Made by a program: the position numbers and the translations under genes. The notes below the pieces were generated by a model, which made no database searches, was not told where the DNA came from, and saw nothing but the letters and a program-made list of their open reading frames with translations. Of a stretch of DNA of 64,000 nt, positions 18,315 through 26,724 are shown piece by piece. The number at the start of each line of letters is the position of its first letter. Positions within the stretch are counted from its first letter, which is position 1. The stretch comes from Pseudomonas synxantha (GTDB lineage Bacteria > Pseudomonadota > Gammaproteobacteria > Pseudomonadales > Pseudomonadaceae), in contig NZ_LT629786.1 in assembly GCF_900105675.1 (NCBI RefSeq), positions 1,178,001 to 1,242,000 of the forward strand, read 5' to 3'.

Positions 18315-19363
18315 GTCAAGTACGCTCATTGGAGGACCTCGCCGAATTGGGGAGGAAGGTCTGTGCCGTAGAGCCTGTCTTATTGGAGGGTAAATACAGT
18401 TTTACCAAAGACCGAGAGGTTTATTTGCGAGCCACGTTGGTCAGGAGGCTGGATCTGGAGGTTCGCATGCAGGACTGGGTGGCCTCCCGCGTTTCTGCAG
18501 ACATGCTGCTTTCTCGCCTCTCCCACCGTTGTCGCTTGGGCGAAAGGGTGCAATGGCCACAGCACTTTCCAGTACAGATCGTCGACTCCGATTACAATGC
18601 TGCATTGTTGAATAATGTGTTTCTCTATTTTCCGTTCGGGGCCGGACTTCGCAGCGAAGAAGAACAACATATATTCGGCTTCGAACTGGTAGCGGTGTCC
18701 ACCAGGATTTTCAATGAAATACATATTCCGGCATTGGAAATTATCGGTTCGAAAAATGCAAAGGCGTTAGTTGAAGAACGGCTTTCCAAACGATTAGAAG
18801 AGGTTGTTTGCCTGTACTCCCTGTTGCATGAAATGTGTCATCGGGTTGGCGTGTGGCGAGTGATTCCTTCAAAAGACAAATCGTTGTGCATCAGTGGCAT
18901 GAACCTAGCGATTGTTGGAGAGCTCTGGGCTGATCTACAGCTTGTTGAAAATGCCAAGGAATTCCCGGAGCTTGTGCTGTTCATCTTTTTGAATCGTATT
19001 TTCTGGTATGCCCGCAAGGGATATAGCGTCAGCGTACAGCACGGTGACTTGAACACTGACAATGATGCTTGGGGCGGGGTTTACCTGTGGGTGAGGTTGC
19101 GCGACGCCGGGGCCCTCTCCATTAATCAGGTGACTGGAAAGTTGGATTTCGAGTTGGACGCTATGGCGGATGTATTCAGTGCCTGTTATCGGGAACTTGA
19201 GGCGTTAGGGGCATCCTGCCTTGAAGCGGGAGCCGAAGGGGATGCGCTCGTCAATCAATGGAAGTTGAGTGTGTTGTCTGGTGCCCTTGAGCAACAAGTT
19301 TTGCCCTTTGAGTTGCAGGAAATTTATGCGCTGTGCAGGGGAGTGCCTGAATCGTTTCATTGA
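18311..19363 (+). CDS. HExxH-motif protein of unknown family
   Basis: A 350-residue soluble protein whose family I do not recognise. Residues 173-177 are HEMCH in SLLHEMCHRVG, followed about 27 residues later by GELWAD, a spacing and Glu seen in gluzincin-type metalloenzymes. It could be a peptidase, an amidase or a non-proteolytic metal protein. There is no signal peptide. The second half has WGGVYLWVRLRDAGALSI and a helical tail. The start is probably the GTG at 18311, overlapping the ACT stop as GTGA with AGGGG 8 bases before it. GTG 18302 is in frame too. It is read together with the ACT gene and probably the reductase and methyltransferase genes. Confidence 0.65.
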   Translation: MSQVRSLEDLAELGRKVCAVEPVLLEGKYSFTKDREVYLRATLVRRLDLEVRMQDWVASRVSADMLLSRLSHRCRLGERVQWPQHFPVQIVDSDYNAALLNNVFLYFPFGAGLRSEEEQHIFGFELVAVSTRIFNEIHIPALEIIGSKNAKALVEERLSKRLEEVVCLYSLLHEMCHRVGVWRVIPSKDKSLCISGMNLAIVGELWADLQLVENAKEFPELVLFIFLNRIFWYARKGYSVSVQHGDLNTDNDAWGGVYLWVRLRDAGALSINQVTGKLDFELDAMADVFSACYRELEALGASCLEAGAEGDALVNQWKLSVLSGALEQQVLPFELQEIYALCRGVPESFH

Positions 19364-19419
19364 TGTAATTGTGTCGTATCGAGTTTGCTCAGGCTTGTTT
19401 CATACATAAAGGACTGTTT

Positions 19420-20214
19420 ATGAGAACTATACATATGTTGGGCGCAGGGCACATGGGGGGAGCCATTCTTTACGGCCTTCGCCAACAACTGAAGGGTACT
19501 GATAGTCTTCGTGTCATCGAGGTTGATGCCGAACGTAGCGCCCGGTATTCCAGTGATGGTTTCCAAGTCAGTACCCGCCTCGAAACGATTGAGGATGACG
19601 ACATTATTGTTCTGGCAGTTCCTCCGCAGCGGTTCGCGCAGGCGTTGATGCAGAACGAACGACTCAAACGGCATCGCGGCCCGGTTATTTCCGTCATGGC
19701 AGGCATTACTTTGAATACGCTGACCCGTGAGTTGGGACATTGCAACGTCGTGCGTTCGATTCCCAACACACCGTCGCAGGTGGGGGAAGGCGTGACGCTG
19801 TATTACGCCCCGAAGTCAGCCAGTCCTGAGCTGACATCTGCTGCACAGCAGGTGTTCGGTGCAATCGGCGTTGTGATTCGTGTTGAGGACGAAACGCAGA
19901 TTGATTCAGGTACGGCCCTGGGCGGTGGCGGCCCAGCGTTGGTTGCTTTTTTTGCCGACGCCTTGCAGGAGTATGCTCATGACGAAGGTTTCGATGCCCA
20001 ACAGGCTGCGCTGATTGCCACTCAGTTACTGCACGGCACTGCCCGGTTGATACGTGAAACCGGCAAGCCCGCGTGGCAAGTCTGTAAGGATGTACAGACC
20101 AAAGGCGGTACAACGGAGCGTGCCATCGATACGTTCATTGATGCGGATCTCAAGGGTATCGTCAAGGCAGCCCTACAGGCGGCGGCGCGTCGCTCGGTAG
20201 AGCTGGGACAATAA
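19420..20214 (+). CDS. Pyrroline-5-carboxylate reductase-like enzyme (ProC family)
   Basis: A 264-residue NAD(P)-dependent imine reductase, near the usual ProC length. The N-terminal Rossmann motif is MLGAGHMGGAILYGL. VMAGITLNTL, VVRSIPNTPSQVGEGVTLYY and the C-terminal dimer region with GGTTERAIDTF all fit the family. The usual reaction is pyrroline-5-carboxylate to proline. Relatives reduce piperideine carboxylate to pipecolate or other cyclic imines. In this island, beside LysA, a lysine-derived imine is a sensible guess, not shown. I chose ATG 19420 (RBS AAAGGA). The frame also opens at 19369. Confidence 0.85.
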   Translation: MRTIHMLGAGHMGGAILYGLRQQLKGTDSLRVIEVDAERSARYSSDGFQVSTRLETIEDDDIIVLAVPPQRFAQALMQNERLKRHRGPVISVMAGITLNTLTRELGHCNVVRSIPNTPSQVGEGVTLYYAPKSASPELTSAAQQVFGAIGVVIRVEDETQIDSGTALGGGGPALVAFFADALQEYAHDEGFDAQQAALIATQLLHGTARLIRETGKPAWQVCKDVQTKGGTTERAIDTFIDADLKGIVKAALQAAARRSVELGQ

Positions 20215-20232
20215 CCAGAAAAGGATAGCCCG

Positions 20233-20940
20233 ATGAGTGCTCAGGTAAACTTGCAATCAGACTCTCCGAACATCGATCCTCAGCCGAAGGAGGATGTCAG
20301 TTATTCCCTCTATTTTGGTTTGGGTCAGTCACTCACGCTTTTGGATCACCCTGAAGTGTTCAAGGTCAGCGCAGCCGGAAAAGCATTCGGTTCATTATTG
20401 ACAAGGCGCTTCGGAAGGCAATACGCCGATGCTCGCTTTCTCGATATAGGAACGGGCAGTGGAGTGCACTCGCTGCTTTTGCGCCGCCTGGGCATGAAGT
20501 CGGTCACTGCCACGGACATTTCAGCCCAGGCTATCGACGTGGCGAAGATCAATGAGGTCGCCAATCTTGGCACTGAGGATGTCCGGTTTATCCTCAGTGA
20601 TCTGTTTGATGGCATGGACCCCACCACCGACGCCTTTGATGTGATTCTGTTCAACCCGCCAGGCTGGCAGACCCCGTCGACAGAGTTTCTACAGGCACTG
20701 CAACACTCGGAGTCTGCCCAGGGGCTGGCCATTGAGGCGATGTTTTATGGTGATCGCACGCTCAAGCGCTTCTTTGATGAAGTGCCTTTATTTCTCAAAT
20801 CTGGCGCAAAACTTATCATTGGTCTGAACTCGCTGGTGGGCATTCCGGCCGTGATGCAGGCATTGTGTCAAAAACACGATGCCGATTACCACATTGACTG
20901 GTGCTTGTTAGGGAATCCTGGCCTGATGTCCACGCGGTAG
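20233..20940 (+). CDS. SAM-dependent methyltransferase, HemK/PrmA-like, C-terminus probably replaced
   Basis: A 235-residue class I methyltransferase. Motif I is LDIGTGSGVHSLLLRR (about residue 72) and motif IV is NPPGW in VILFNPPGWQTPS. An NPP(Y/W)-type motif usually marks methylation of planar nitrogens in amino acids, bases or small molecules. It sits 18 bases after the ProC-like gene with AGGAT upstream. The last residues (LLGNPGLMSTR) overlap, on the other strand, the start of a DUF1203 gene, so the native C-terminus was probably lost at the island edge near 20,900. Confidence 0.78.
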   Translation: MSAQVNLQSDSPNIDPQPKEDVSYSLYFGLGQSLTLLDHPEVFKVSAAGKAFGSLLTRRFGRQYADARFLDIGTGSGVHSLLLRRLGMKSVTATDISAQAIDVAKINEVANLGTEDVRFILSDLFDGMDPTTDAFDVILFNPPGWQTPSTEFLQALQHSESAQGLAIEAMFYGDRTLKRFFDEVPLFLKSGAKLIIGLNSLVGIPAVMQALCQKHDADYHIDWCLLGNPGLMSTR

Positions 20941-21032
20941 CGCTTGATATTAAGCGAGTCCAGCTCGGGGTCAGATAGCCCAAAAAGCGCCTTGAACGGC
21001 TCTGGAGAAAGGCCGGAAATACGAAAAGTCAT
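20886..21032 (-). pseudogene. DUF1203 gene, 5' fragment
   Basis: Starting at ATG 21032, with AGGAG seven bases upstream, the frame codes MTFRISGLSPEPFKALFGLS and goes on through DPELDSLNIKRYRVDIRPGFP, the conserved N-terminal block of DUF1203 proteins (a family near 150 residues). After PGFP the similarity stops, and the frame ends within eight residues inside the methyltransferase gene. So only about 41 native codons remain. The break marks a recombination junction between ordinary chromosome and the island. Confidence 0.8.
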
Positions 21033-21287
21033 GTGTGGCTCCTGTCGTTTGTGTCTGCGCATAAGACAGGCACCCTCGCAGGCTCGCTATCCGTTTCTTG
21101 CCTTCAAATTCCTTAGGAGATGACCGCTGGATGGGTTGTAGGAGTGCTTAAGCGAAGCAGCTACCACCCTTACGCCCCAACACAGCCTTCCGATCCTCCG
21201 TTCGTCCAATGCCCGGCACTCGCAGCTACAGGCCAAGTCCAATGGTTTAAGTGCGTATTTGTCGTGCTTTTACAGCGGAGAGACAGC

Positions 21288-21485
21288 ATGGAAATCAACG
21301 AGAACGCCCCAGGCAATATTTCACAGCAGGCAGTAACGCGCGGCACGGACAACGAGACCGGTCATGATCCAAAGCGCGATGAGGAGCATGTCCCGTTGCC
21401 ACCGGACGATGAGGCACCCCTCGAGGAAGATATGTCGGACGTGGACGCTGCCGACTCAGTAGCCAGTGAGCATCCTGATAACTGA
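21288..21485 (+). CDS. Small acidic hypothetical protein (65 aa)
   Basis: ATG 21288 has GGAGAG 7 bases upstream. The 65-residue product is polar and acidic (PLPPDDEAPLEEDMSDVDAA), with no membrane segment and probably no stable fold alone. I know no function. The frame extends back to 21120, but those residues look non-coding. A small terminator follows, which supports a separate transcription unit. Confidence 0.6.
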   Translation: MEINENAPGNISQQAVTRGTDNETGHDPKRDEEHVPLPPDDEAPLEEDMSDVDAADSVASEHPDN

Positions 21486-21501
21486 GCATTTAGATCAACG
21501 G

Positions 21502-21522
21502 ACCCGGCCAAGCGCCGGGTTT
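21502..21522 (+). terminator. Short hairpin terminator
   Basis: ACCCGGC and GCCGGGT pair around a 5-base loop, followed by only two or three T residues. It is a modest terminator for the small acidic protein gene. Confidence 0.5.
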
Positions 21523-21877
21523 GCCTAATAGGCCATTGGCTTTTCAGCGTTAGAAGCTGGATAGATCGACGTACAAGTCGCTGTCGGGGCTCGGTTTGCA
21601 TTTAAATGCCAGCGCAAAATAATTACGCTATTGTCGGCATGAGGCTTATCGAAAAGGCCGAGAAGTTAAAGCAACCCAGCTGCGGAGACTGATATGCGTG
21701 CCGAAGACATTCTCGCCGACGACACAAACGAAGCAACATTTGAAGGCGTGACCGTACGTAAAGGGACGGTGGGCGCCTTTTTGGCAAACGTACGGGTTTG
21801 GAGTGATTCGGACGCGAGCATGGATGATCAACTGCTAGCCGAGCGCGAGATTATTCAATCTTTACCCGCTCTAAAGG

Positions 21878-23301
21878 CCAGCCCTTTCAAGGTCTTCTGT
21901 AAAATCCCCCTGAAATTTCATTCAGGGGATACCTAAACGATGTGGGCGGAAGTTCTAGCGCGTTTCGAGAAAAAAGCACCTGCCAGTGTCATGGCCAAAC
22001 TGGCGCTGCAGCAGGCTATTGCCCCCGAGTGGATTGATCAGGTTTTCGAAGAACACCGGCAACGGCAGTATTCTCGTGAGCTATTGTTCTCGACCATCAT
22101 CAAGCTAATGTCCCTTGTTTCATTGGGTTTTAAGCCATCTCTGCACGCCGCCGCGCGACAACTGGAAGACCTTCCTGTTAGCCTGGCGGCGCTCTACGAC
22201 AAGATCAGTCGTACCGAGCCTGCTCTGTTGCGCGCCCTGATTACGGGCTGTGCACAGCGCCTGGCTCCAACCATCCGGGAACTGGGCTGCACGGCGATGC
22301 TGCCGGGCTGGCAGGTTCGGGTAGTGGATGGTAATCACCTGGCATCCACTGAGAAACGTCTGGGAGCTTTACGCAACGAGCGCGGCGCCGCTCGTCCCGG
22401 TTTTTCGGTTGTTGCATACGATCCCGATCTGGATCAGGTCGTCGACCTTCAGGCGTGTGAGGATGCCTACGCAAGCGAGCGCGTTTGTGTGCTGCCTTTA
22501 TTGGCCAATGCCGAGCCCGGCCAAGTGTGGCTGGCTGACCGGCTTTATTGCACGCTCCCGGTTATGGAGGCTTGTGAGCAAGTCCAAACTTGCTTTGTCA
22601 TTCGTCAGCAAGCCAAGCATCCACGTTTGATTCAAGAGGGTGAGTGGCAAGAGCCAGTACCTGTGGAAACTGGCACTGTGCGTGAGCAGATCATCCAGGT
22701 CAAAGGCGGTTACCAATGTCGGCGTGTCGAACTGACGCTTCATTCGCCAACGGACTCCGGCGACAGCAGCTTGATGTTCTGGAGCAACCTGCCTGAGAGC
22801 GTCAGTGCACAACAGATCGCCGAACTGTATCGCCGCCGCTGGAGCATTGAAGGTATGTTCCAGCGACTGGAAGCGATCCTGGAAAGTGAGATCGAAACCC
22901 TTGGCAGCCCAAAGGCTGCCTTACTCGGGTTCGCAACGGCGGTATTGGCTTACAACGTCCTGGCTGTTCTCAAACGCAGTGTTGAACAAGCTCATCGGGA
23001 TACCCAGCCTGAAGGATGGGAAGTCTCGATTTACCATTTAGCGGTTCAGGTCAGGAGTGGATATGAGGGAATGCAGATTGCGCTGCCCTCGGAACATCTT
23101 CCTGTCATTCCGTTGGAAAAACTGGCTCAGCACTTATTGGCGCTTGCCAAAAATATCCAACCTAAACAAGTTGCGAAAAGCCCCCGTGGCCCCAAGGTAC
23201 CCAAGCCCAAAACATGGGTTAAAGGCACCGCGGTGAATGCGCATGTTTCAACGGACAGGGTACTTAAGGCTGCCAAAACGAAAAGACCTTGAAAGGGCTG
23301 G
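21878..23301 (+). mobile_element. IS4-family insertion sequence, 1424 bp
   Basis: The terminal inverted repeats are CCAGCCCTTTCAAGGTCTTC at 21878-21897 and its near-perfect inverse at 23282-23301 (19 of 20 positions). Both ends are flanked by CTCTAAAGG (21869-21877 and 23302-23310), a 9-base target duplication, or 10 if an ambiguous G is counted. One transposase gene fills the element, and its stop lies in the right repeat. It interrupts a small gene and shows no second cargo gene. Confidence 0.93.
21940..23292 (+). CDS. IS4-family transposase
   Basis: A 450-residue DDE transposase. The acidic triad is visible as Asp in VRVVDGNHLAS, Asp in VWLADRLYC and Glu in YRRRWSIEGMFQRLE, the last being the Y-(2)-R-(3)-E signature of IS4 enzymes. 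The basic tail ends KAAKTKRP inside the right inverted repeat. It appears full length, so the element may still be active. Confidence 0.95.
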   Translation: MWAEVLARFEKKAPASVMAKLALQQAIAPEWIDQVFEEHRQRQYSRELLFSTIIKLMSLVSLGFKPSLHAAARQLEDLPVSLAALYDKISRTEPALLRALITGCAQRLAPTIRELGCTAMLPGWQVRVVDGNHLASTEKRLGALRNERGAARPGFSVVAYDPDLDQVVDLQACEDAYASERVCVLPLLANAEPGQVWLADRLYCTLPVMEACEQVQTCFVIRQQAKHPRLIQEGEWQEPVPVETGTVREQIIQVKGGYQCRRVELTLHSPTDSGDSSLMFWSNLPESVSAQQIAELYRRRWSIEGMFQRLEAILESEIETLGSPKAALLGFATAVLAYNVLAVLKRSVEQAHRDTQPEGWEVSIYHLAVQVRSGYEGMQIALPSEHLPVIPLEKLAQHLLALAKNIQPKQVAKSPRGPKVPKPKTWVKGTAVNAHVSTDRVLKAAKTKRP

Positions 23302-23448
23302 CTCTAAAGGCGATCGGGCTCCTTGATGTGTTTGAGCCTAAAGATTCCCGACTGCGTGAGTTGATCGCCAGGGCGGGCGTGCCACAGTGAGTGCATGGTC
23401 GAATCCGGATGGTAGTCACCCTGGTTAGCAAGATCAGAGATTGCCGCA

Positions 23449-24945
23449 TCACCTGGCATGACGCTGCGAGCGAACCGTTGCTCCTCTGATCACATCTGTG
23501 CGAATGGCCGACGGTTGGCCAGCGTTGTTGCGTGCATAGCTGCATAACGTGATCGGCAACTCTGCTATGTCAATGAAAATGCCGTCCATGGCCAGGGTGT
23601 AGCGATCGTCGTCAATATCGCCACATGTGGTGCTGACCGCCGCGTTCACGCTGTAGTAGTAATGCTGGCTGAAACCGTTGTGCTGGGTTTCCCAGGCGAC
23701 GTGATAGCGGTGCTTGAGCTGCGGTGCCGGTGCCGGGTTGGTCAGGAATACCGAATGGGTGAACGCATTGCGCAGCAGCGCTTCGGTCAGCGGCTGCTCG
23801 GCCTTTTGCACCCCGAGTATGCACAGCACATGCGGCCCCAGCTCTGGGCCGATGGGCTGATTGATGTAGGCTTCATCAGAGGCGGCAGCCACTTGGTAAC
23901 CGTGCGTGCGTGCGCAATCGCTGATGTCATTCACGGCTTTGAATCGATAGAACGGTTCCTGGATTGAAAACCTCAGGTTCCAGGTCGGACGAATAATTTT
24001 GTCGGCGGCGTCACGTTGTAAATGCACATAGGGTTTCAGGTTCCACGGTTCGTCCAGCGTGATTTCAACGGCCTTGAGCTGGCAGGTCGGGGTGTCGTTA
24101 CGGAAAACGCCGTCTACAAAGCAGTAGTACAAGTCGTTGGCGGGGTAGCTGTAGTTGAATTTGGCAGCTTCGCACGCCGAGTTGTTCTGGCAGCTATTGA
24201 GAATGTCCTTCTGAATGGCAGACGCGACTTTGCTGATGATGCTGGTGATTTCATTGGTGTTACGGTCCAGCATCGGACTGCCGGAGCTGCCTGGACGCAG
24301 GCCGTTGCAGCGGTTGCGCAAGGCGCTGGGGAACACGCCGGGATGTTCGGCAAAACTGTTGAGGGTCGACTCTACGCAGGCACTCATGCGCAGGCCTTTT
24401 TTCAGGAATCCGGTCGGCGCTCCCACGTTAATCACTTCTCGATCCGACGTCTGCCGTTGGGAGGCCAGCTTGAGTGGCATGATCGCGCCGGCCACCAGCA
24501 CGCCCAGTGATGTATCCAGTTCGAGCACGGCCAGGTCAGTGCCCGCCATGCTGCTCCAATGTGCTGTCTTGACTGTGTAGGTGACACGCTGTTCGGGCGT
24601 GTCATGAAAGTAATTGAAGGTCACCTCGGCGGTAAATGCCTGGCGCACGCGCGCCGTACCGTAGCTGTAGAACACACAATGCCCGGCGGTCAGCACATAA
24701 GCCGGGCCGACGGCCTTACCCTGGCGGTTGCGCGTGTCGAGCAGAACGGCATTGCAGGTCTGGCCTAAGGCGTTTTTCAGTGAACCGATGCCGGTCCACT
24801 GCGGATACCGTTGGTTTTTATTTTCAAGTGCCACGGAAGGTGACTGTTCAGTAAGTCCCTCAGCCAGGTCTCTGGCGTGGCTGGGCCAGACAGTGCCGAG
24901 CAACAGGAAATACAGGATGACGCAGGCGGTGTGAGTAAGTGACAT
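23449..24945 (-). CDS. Exported trypsin-like serine protease
   Basis: About 498 residues. A signal peptide (MSLTHTACVILYFLLLGTVW, cut near SHA-RD) is followed by a chymotrypsin-fold domain: His in VLTAGHC, Asp in AGTDLAVLELD and Ser in RPGSSGSPML. The last 230 residues form an extra domain with several Cys and the segment NGFSQHYYYSVNAAVSTTCG, with no family that I recognise. It probably acts in the periplasm or outside the cell. I chose ATG 24945, with GAGG 9 bases upstream. In-frame ATGs at 24957, 24969 and 24990 would lengthen the signal region. Confidence 0.82.
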   Translation of the reverse strand: MSLTHTACVILYFLLLGTVWPSHARDLAEGLTEQSPSVALENKNQRYPQWTGIGSLKNALGQTCNAVLLDTRNRQGKAVGPAYVLTAGHCVFYSYGTARVRQAFTAEVTFNYFHDTPEQRVTYTVKTAHWSSMAGTDLAVLELDTSLGVLVAGAIMPLKLASQRQTSDREVINVGAPTGFLKKGLRMSACVESTLNSFAEHPGVFPSALRNRCNGLRPGSSGSPMLDRNTNEITSIISKVASAIQKDILNSCQNNSACEAAKFNYSYPANDLYYCFVDGVFRNDTPTCQLKAVEITLDEPWNLKPYVHLQRDAADKIIRPTWNLRFSIQEPFYRFKAVNDISDCARTHGYQVAAASDEAYINQPIGPELGPHVLCILGVQKAEQPLTEALLRNAFTHSVFLTNPAPAPQLKHRYHVAWETQHNGFSQHYYYSVNAAVSTTCGDIDDDRYTLAMDGIFIDIAELPITLCSYARNNAGQPSAIRTDVIRGATVRSQRHAR

Positions 24946-25245
24946 AAGGGGCCTCGACATAGAAGTCATTGATTGGCTGAAATTACCCAATCAGGCCAAG
25001 GCAGGAGGCATACATGACTATTGCGTAACCCTTGGTGCGAGTGCGGATTGAAGTTGAAAGCCGATCACGTCGGGTCCATCAGCGACCGGGCGTTCGTCCT
25101 GGCGTCTTGGCAGCGAACCGTCAGTGTGATTTTTATAGCTTTATTGGGGAGTGGTCAGTGCACCCGCATTGCTCACTCTCATCGCTTGCGCTAGCCCTCT
25201 ATTTTGCTATCTTGCCCGCTCGTATCGCAGTGGAAGCATCGAAGC

Positions 25246-25572
25246 ATGGATTTATGGAAGACGTTGGCAGCCATCATCACGGTGTCGATCAGTGCTGACG
25301 TAATGGCGTGGTATGTCGAAAATCCAGTAGAGCGGGCGCTGACCGTCACGACGCTGTTTCCGACCATGATCCTCGGCGGAACAACAGCATTCACAATGTA
25401 TGGTCCCTCGTTGATGAAAAAAGCCAAGAACGATGCGCTCGCATTCATAGGCTCTGATGGTGAGATCCGCGGCGCGCAGTTTGAGCAAGCTTCTCGCTAC
25501 TATCGCTCGACCTATAACCCGCCGCTAATGTCTGACATGCAGTTGGCGCGAGCGATCGTCGTGGCGTACTGA
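25246..25572 (+). CDS. DUF2388 exported protein
   Basis: A 108-residue protein with an N-terminal signal (MDLWKTLAAIITVSISADVM). The C-terminal half NDALAFIGSDGEIRGAQFEQ, followed by LMSDMQLARAIVVAY, matches the DUF2388 pattern of pseudomonad periplasmic proteins with unknown role. The middle has an uncommon hydrophobic stretch (TLFPTMILGGTTAFTMYG). I chose ATG 25246. An upstream ATG at 25204 has no good ribosome binding site. A terminator follows. Confidence 0.75.
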   Translation: MDLWKTLAAIITVSISADVMAWYVENPVERALTVTTLFPTMILGGTTAFTMYGPSLMKKAKNDALAFIGSDGEIRGAQFEQASRYYRSTYNPPLMSDMQLARAIVVAY

Positions 25573-25641
25573 GTACAACCTTTCACACCCTCTTCACATT
25601 CATGTGTTTATGGTTACTCCAGCTCCTGGTGAAAACTTCTT

Positions 25642-25667
25642 AGCCCGTGCCCCATCGCGGGCTTTTC
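25642..25667 (+). terminator. Rho-independent terminator after the DUF2388 gene
   Basis: AGCCCG and CGGGCT pair, with a T-rich tail TTTCTTT. It separates the DUF2388 gene from the convergent LysR gene. Confidence 0.7.
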
Positions 25668-25714
25668 TTTGTCTGCGATTTCAGGGGCTGTGTACTACAG
25701 GCAAAAGGGGATGA

Positions 25715-26593
25715 TTACGTTGCCACAGCCGACATCAGCAGCTTGCGAATTTCCCCGGTAATTGCACTTTTGGTGCCTTGCTCCAAGATCCCCACTCGGC
25801 GCACCGCCAAGTCTCCCGGCAATGGCAGTACACGCAGGCTTGGGTCTTTGTGCCAGTCGAAATTTTTCAGCAGCGGCACAATAGCAACTCCGACTTGCTG
25901 GCGTACCAGGTCTGCGATGCCGATGATCGAGTTCAGCTCGAGGATTTCCAGCGGTTCGACCGATTCACTCTTGATGATCGACTGCACCTTGCGGCCCACG
26001 GCGGTGGAACGGTCATAGCGAATGAACGGCTGGGTCCTGAGCAGTTCCACAGCGTCATTGATGCCTGCGGTTTGCGCAGTATTGGCGAGCATGACGATGG
26101 GCTCGTTGTAGAGTAGGGTCCAGCTCAATCCATCGAAGTTCTGCCGCGCGGTCTCGATCAGCAATGCCGCGTCGAGCTTGGCAGCGTGTACCAGGTTGAC
26201 CACTTCGTCGGAGCGGGCGGTCATCAGGTTGACCGATATGCGCGGGTGCAGCTTTTTCAGTTGCACCAGGCAATTGGCGAGCAGGCCCATGCCGGAGGTA
26301 ATGCCGCCGATGGACACTTCCCCTTCCATGGCCATGCCATCGGGCGCCTCTGCAATCATTTGCTCGTAGTCCGCCAACAGGCGCTTGGCCTTGGGCAGCA
26401 ACAACACGCCATCGCGGCTCAGCTTGATCTGCCGCTGGCTACGGTCGAACAGCGGCCGGCGCATCTCTTCTTCGAGGGCGCGCATTTGCTGGCCGACGGC
26501 GGCGTTGGTGAGGGCCACACGGTCGGCGGCGGCGGCAAAACTGCCGTACTCGGCGACGGCGATAAACGTCTTGAAGAAACGAATGTTGCTCAT
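25715..26593 (-). CDS. LysR-type regulator of the amide/omega-amino-acid locus
   Basis: A 292-residue LTTR starting MSNIRFFKTFIAVAEYGSFA. The helix-turn-helix (SFAAAADRVALTNAAVGQQM) lies at about residues 18-37. The effector domain carries VSIGGITSGMGLLAN and ends RKLLMSAVAT. It is divergent from the alpha/beta hydrolase gene, with 131 bases between, so it probably controls the transport and catabolic genes that follow to 38.5 kb. The effector is unknown. ATG 26593 was preferred over 26611 for fit to the family. Confidence 0.88.
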   Translation of the reverse strand: MSNIRFFKTFIAVAEYGSFAAAADRVALTNAAVGQQMRALEEEMRRPLFDRSQRQIKLSRDGVLLLPKAKRLLADYEQMIAEAPDGMAMEGEVSIGGITSGMGLLANCLVQLKKLHPRISVNLMTARSDEVVNLVHAAKLDAALLIETARQNFDGLSWTLLYNEPIVMLANTAQTAGINDAVELLRTQPFIRYDRSTAVGRKVQSIIKSESVEPLEILELNSIIGIADLVRQQVGVAIVPLLKNFDWHKDPSLRVLPLPGDLAVRRVGILEQGTKSAITGEIRKLLMSAVAT

Positions 26594-26625
26594 GGGTAGG
26601 CCCGCGCTCATGGGTACGTCGGCAT

Positions 26626-26644
26626 AGTAAAGCTTTTGTTTACT
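26626..26644. promoter_or_regulatory. Candidate LysR operator (AGTAAA-N7-TTTACT)
   Basis: A 19-base interrupted palindrome AGTAAA, seven bases, TTTACT in the divergent gap between the LysR gene and the alpha/beta hydrolase gene. Position and symmetry suit a regulator site. It does not fit T-N11-A strictly, so confidence is low. Confidence 0.4.
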
Positions 26645-26724
26645 CTGGTTAAAGTTAAATTAGTTTTTCTTTTTATAGTGCTCGACCAATACTCAAGTCC
26701 GAACTGACTCGGCGAACTTTCCAA

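Larger units (their letters stand above)
21694..23390 (+). pseudogene. Small conserved gene split by an IS4-family element
   Basis: The 5' part, from ATG 21694 to the insertion at 21877, codes MRAEDILADDTNEATFEGVT and on to EREIIQSLPALK. After the element and one copy of the 9-base duplication, the frame resumes and reads IGLLDVFEPKDSRLRELIAR then AGVPQ and TGA at 23388. Joining both parts across one copy of the duplication gives one uninterrupted frame of about 87 residues. The protein is small, soluble and of unknown function. The insertion is probably recent, as no frame damage has built up. Confidence 0.85.

Noticed and set aside
11634..20940. Tabtoxin cluster
   Set aside because: A LysA-like enzyme, ATP-grasp and MFS remind one of it, but no DapD-like TabB, beta-lactam synthetase or TabP-like peptidase is seen, and the A domain and ProC-like enzyme do not belong to it.
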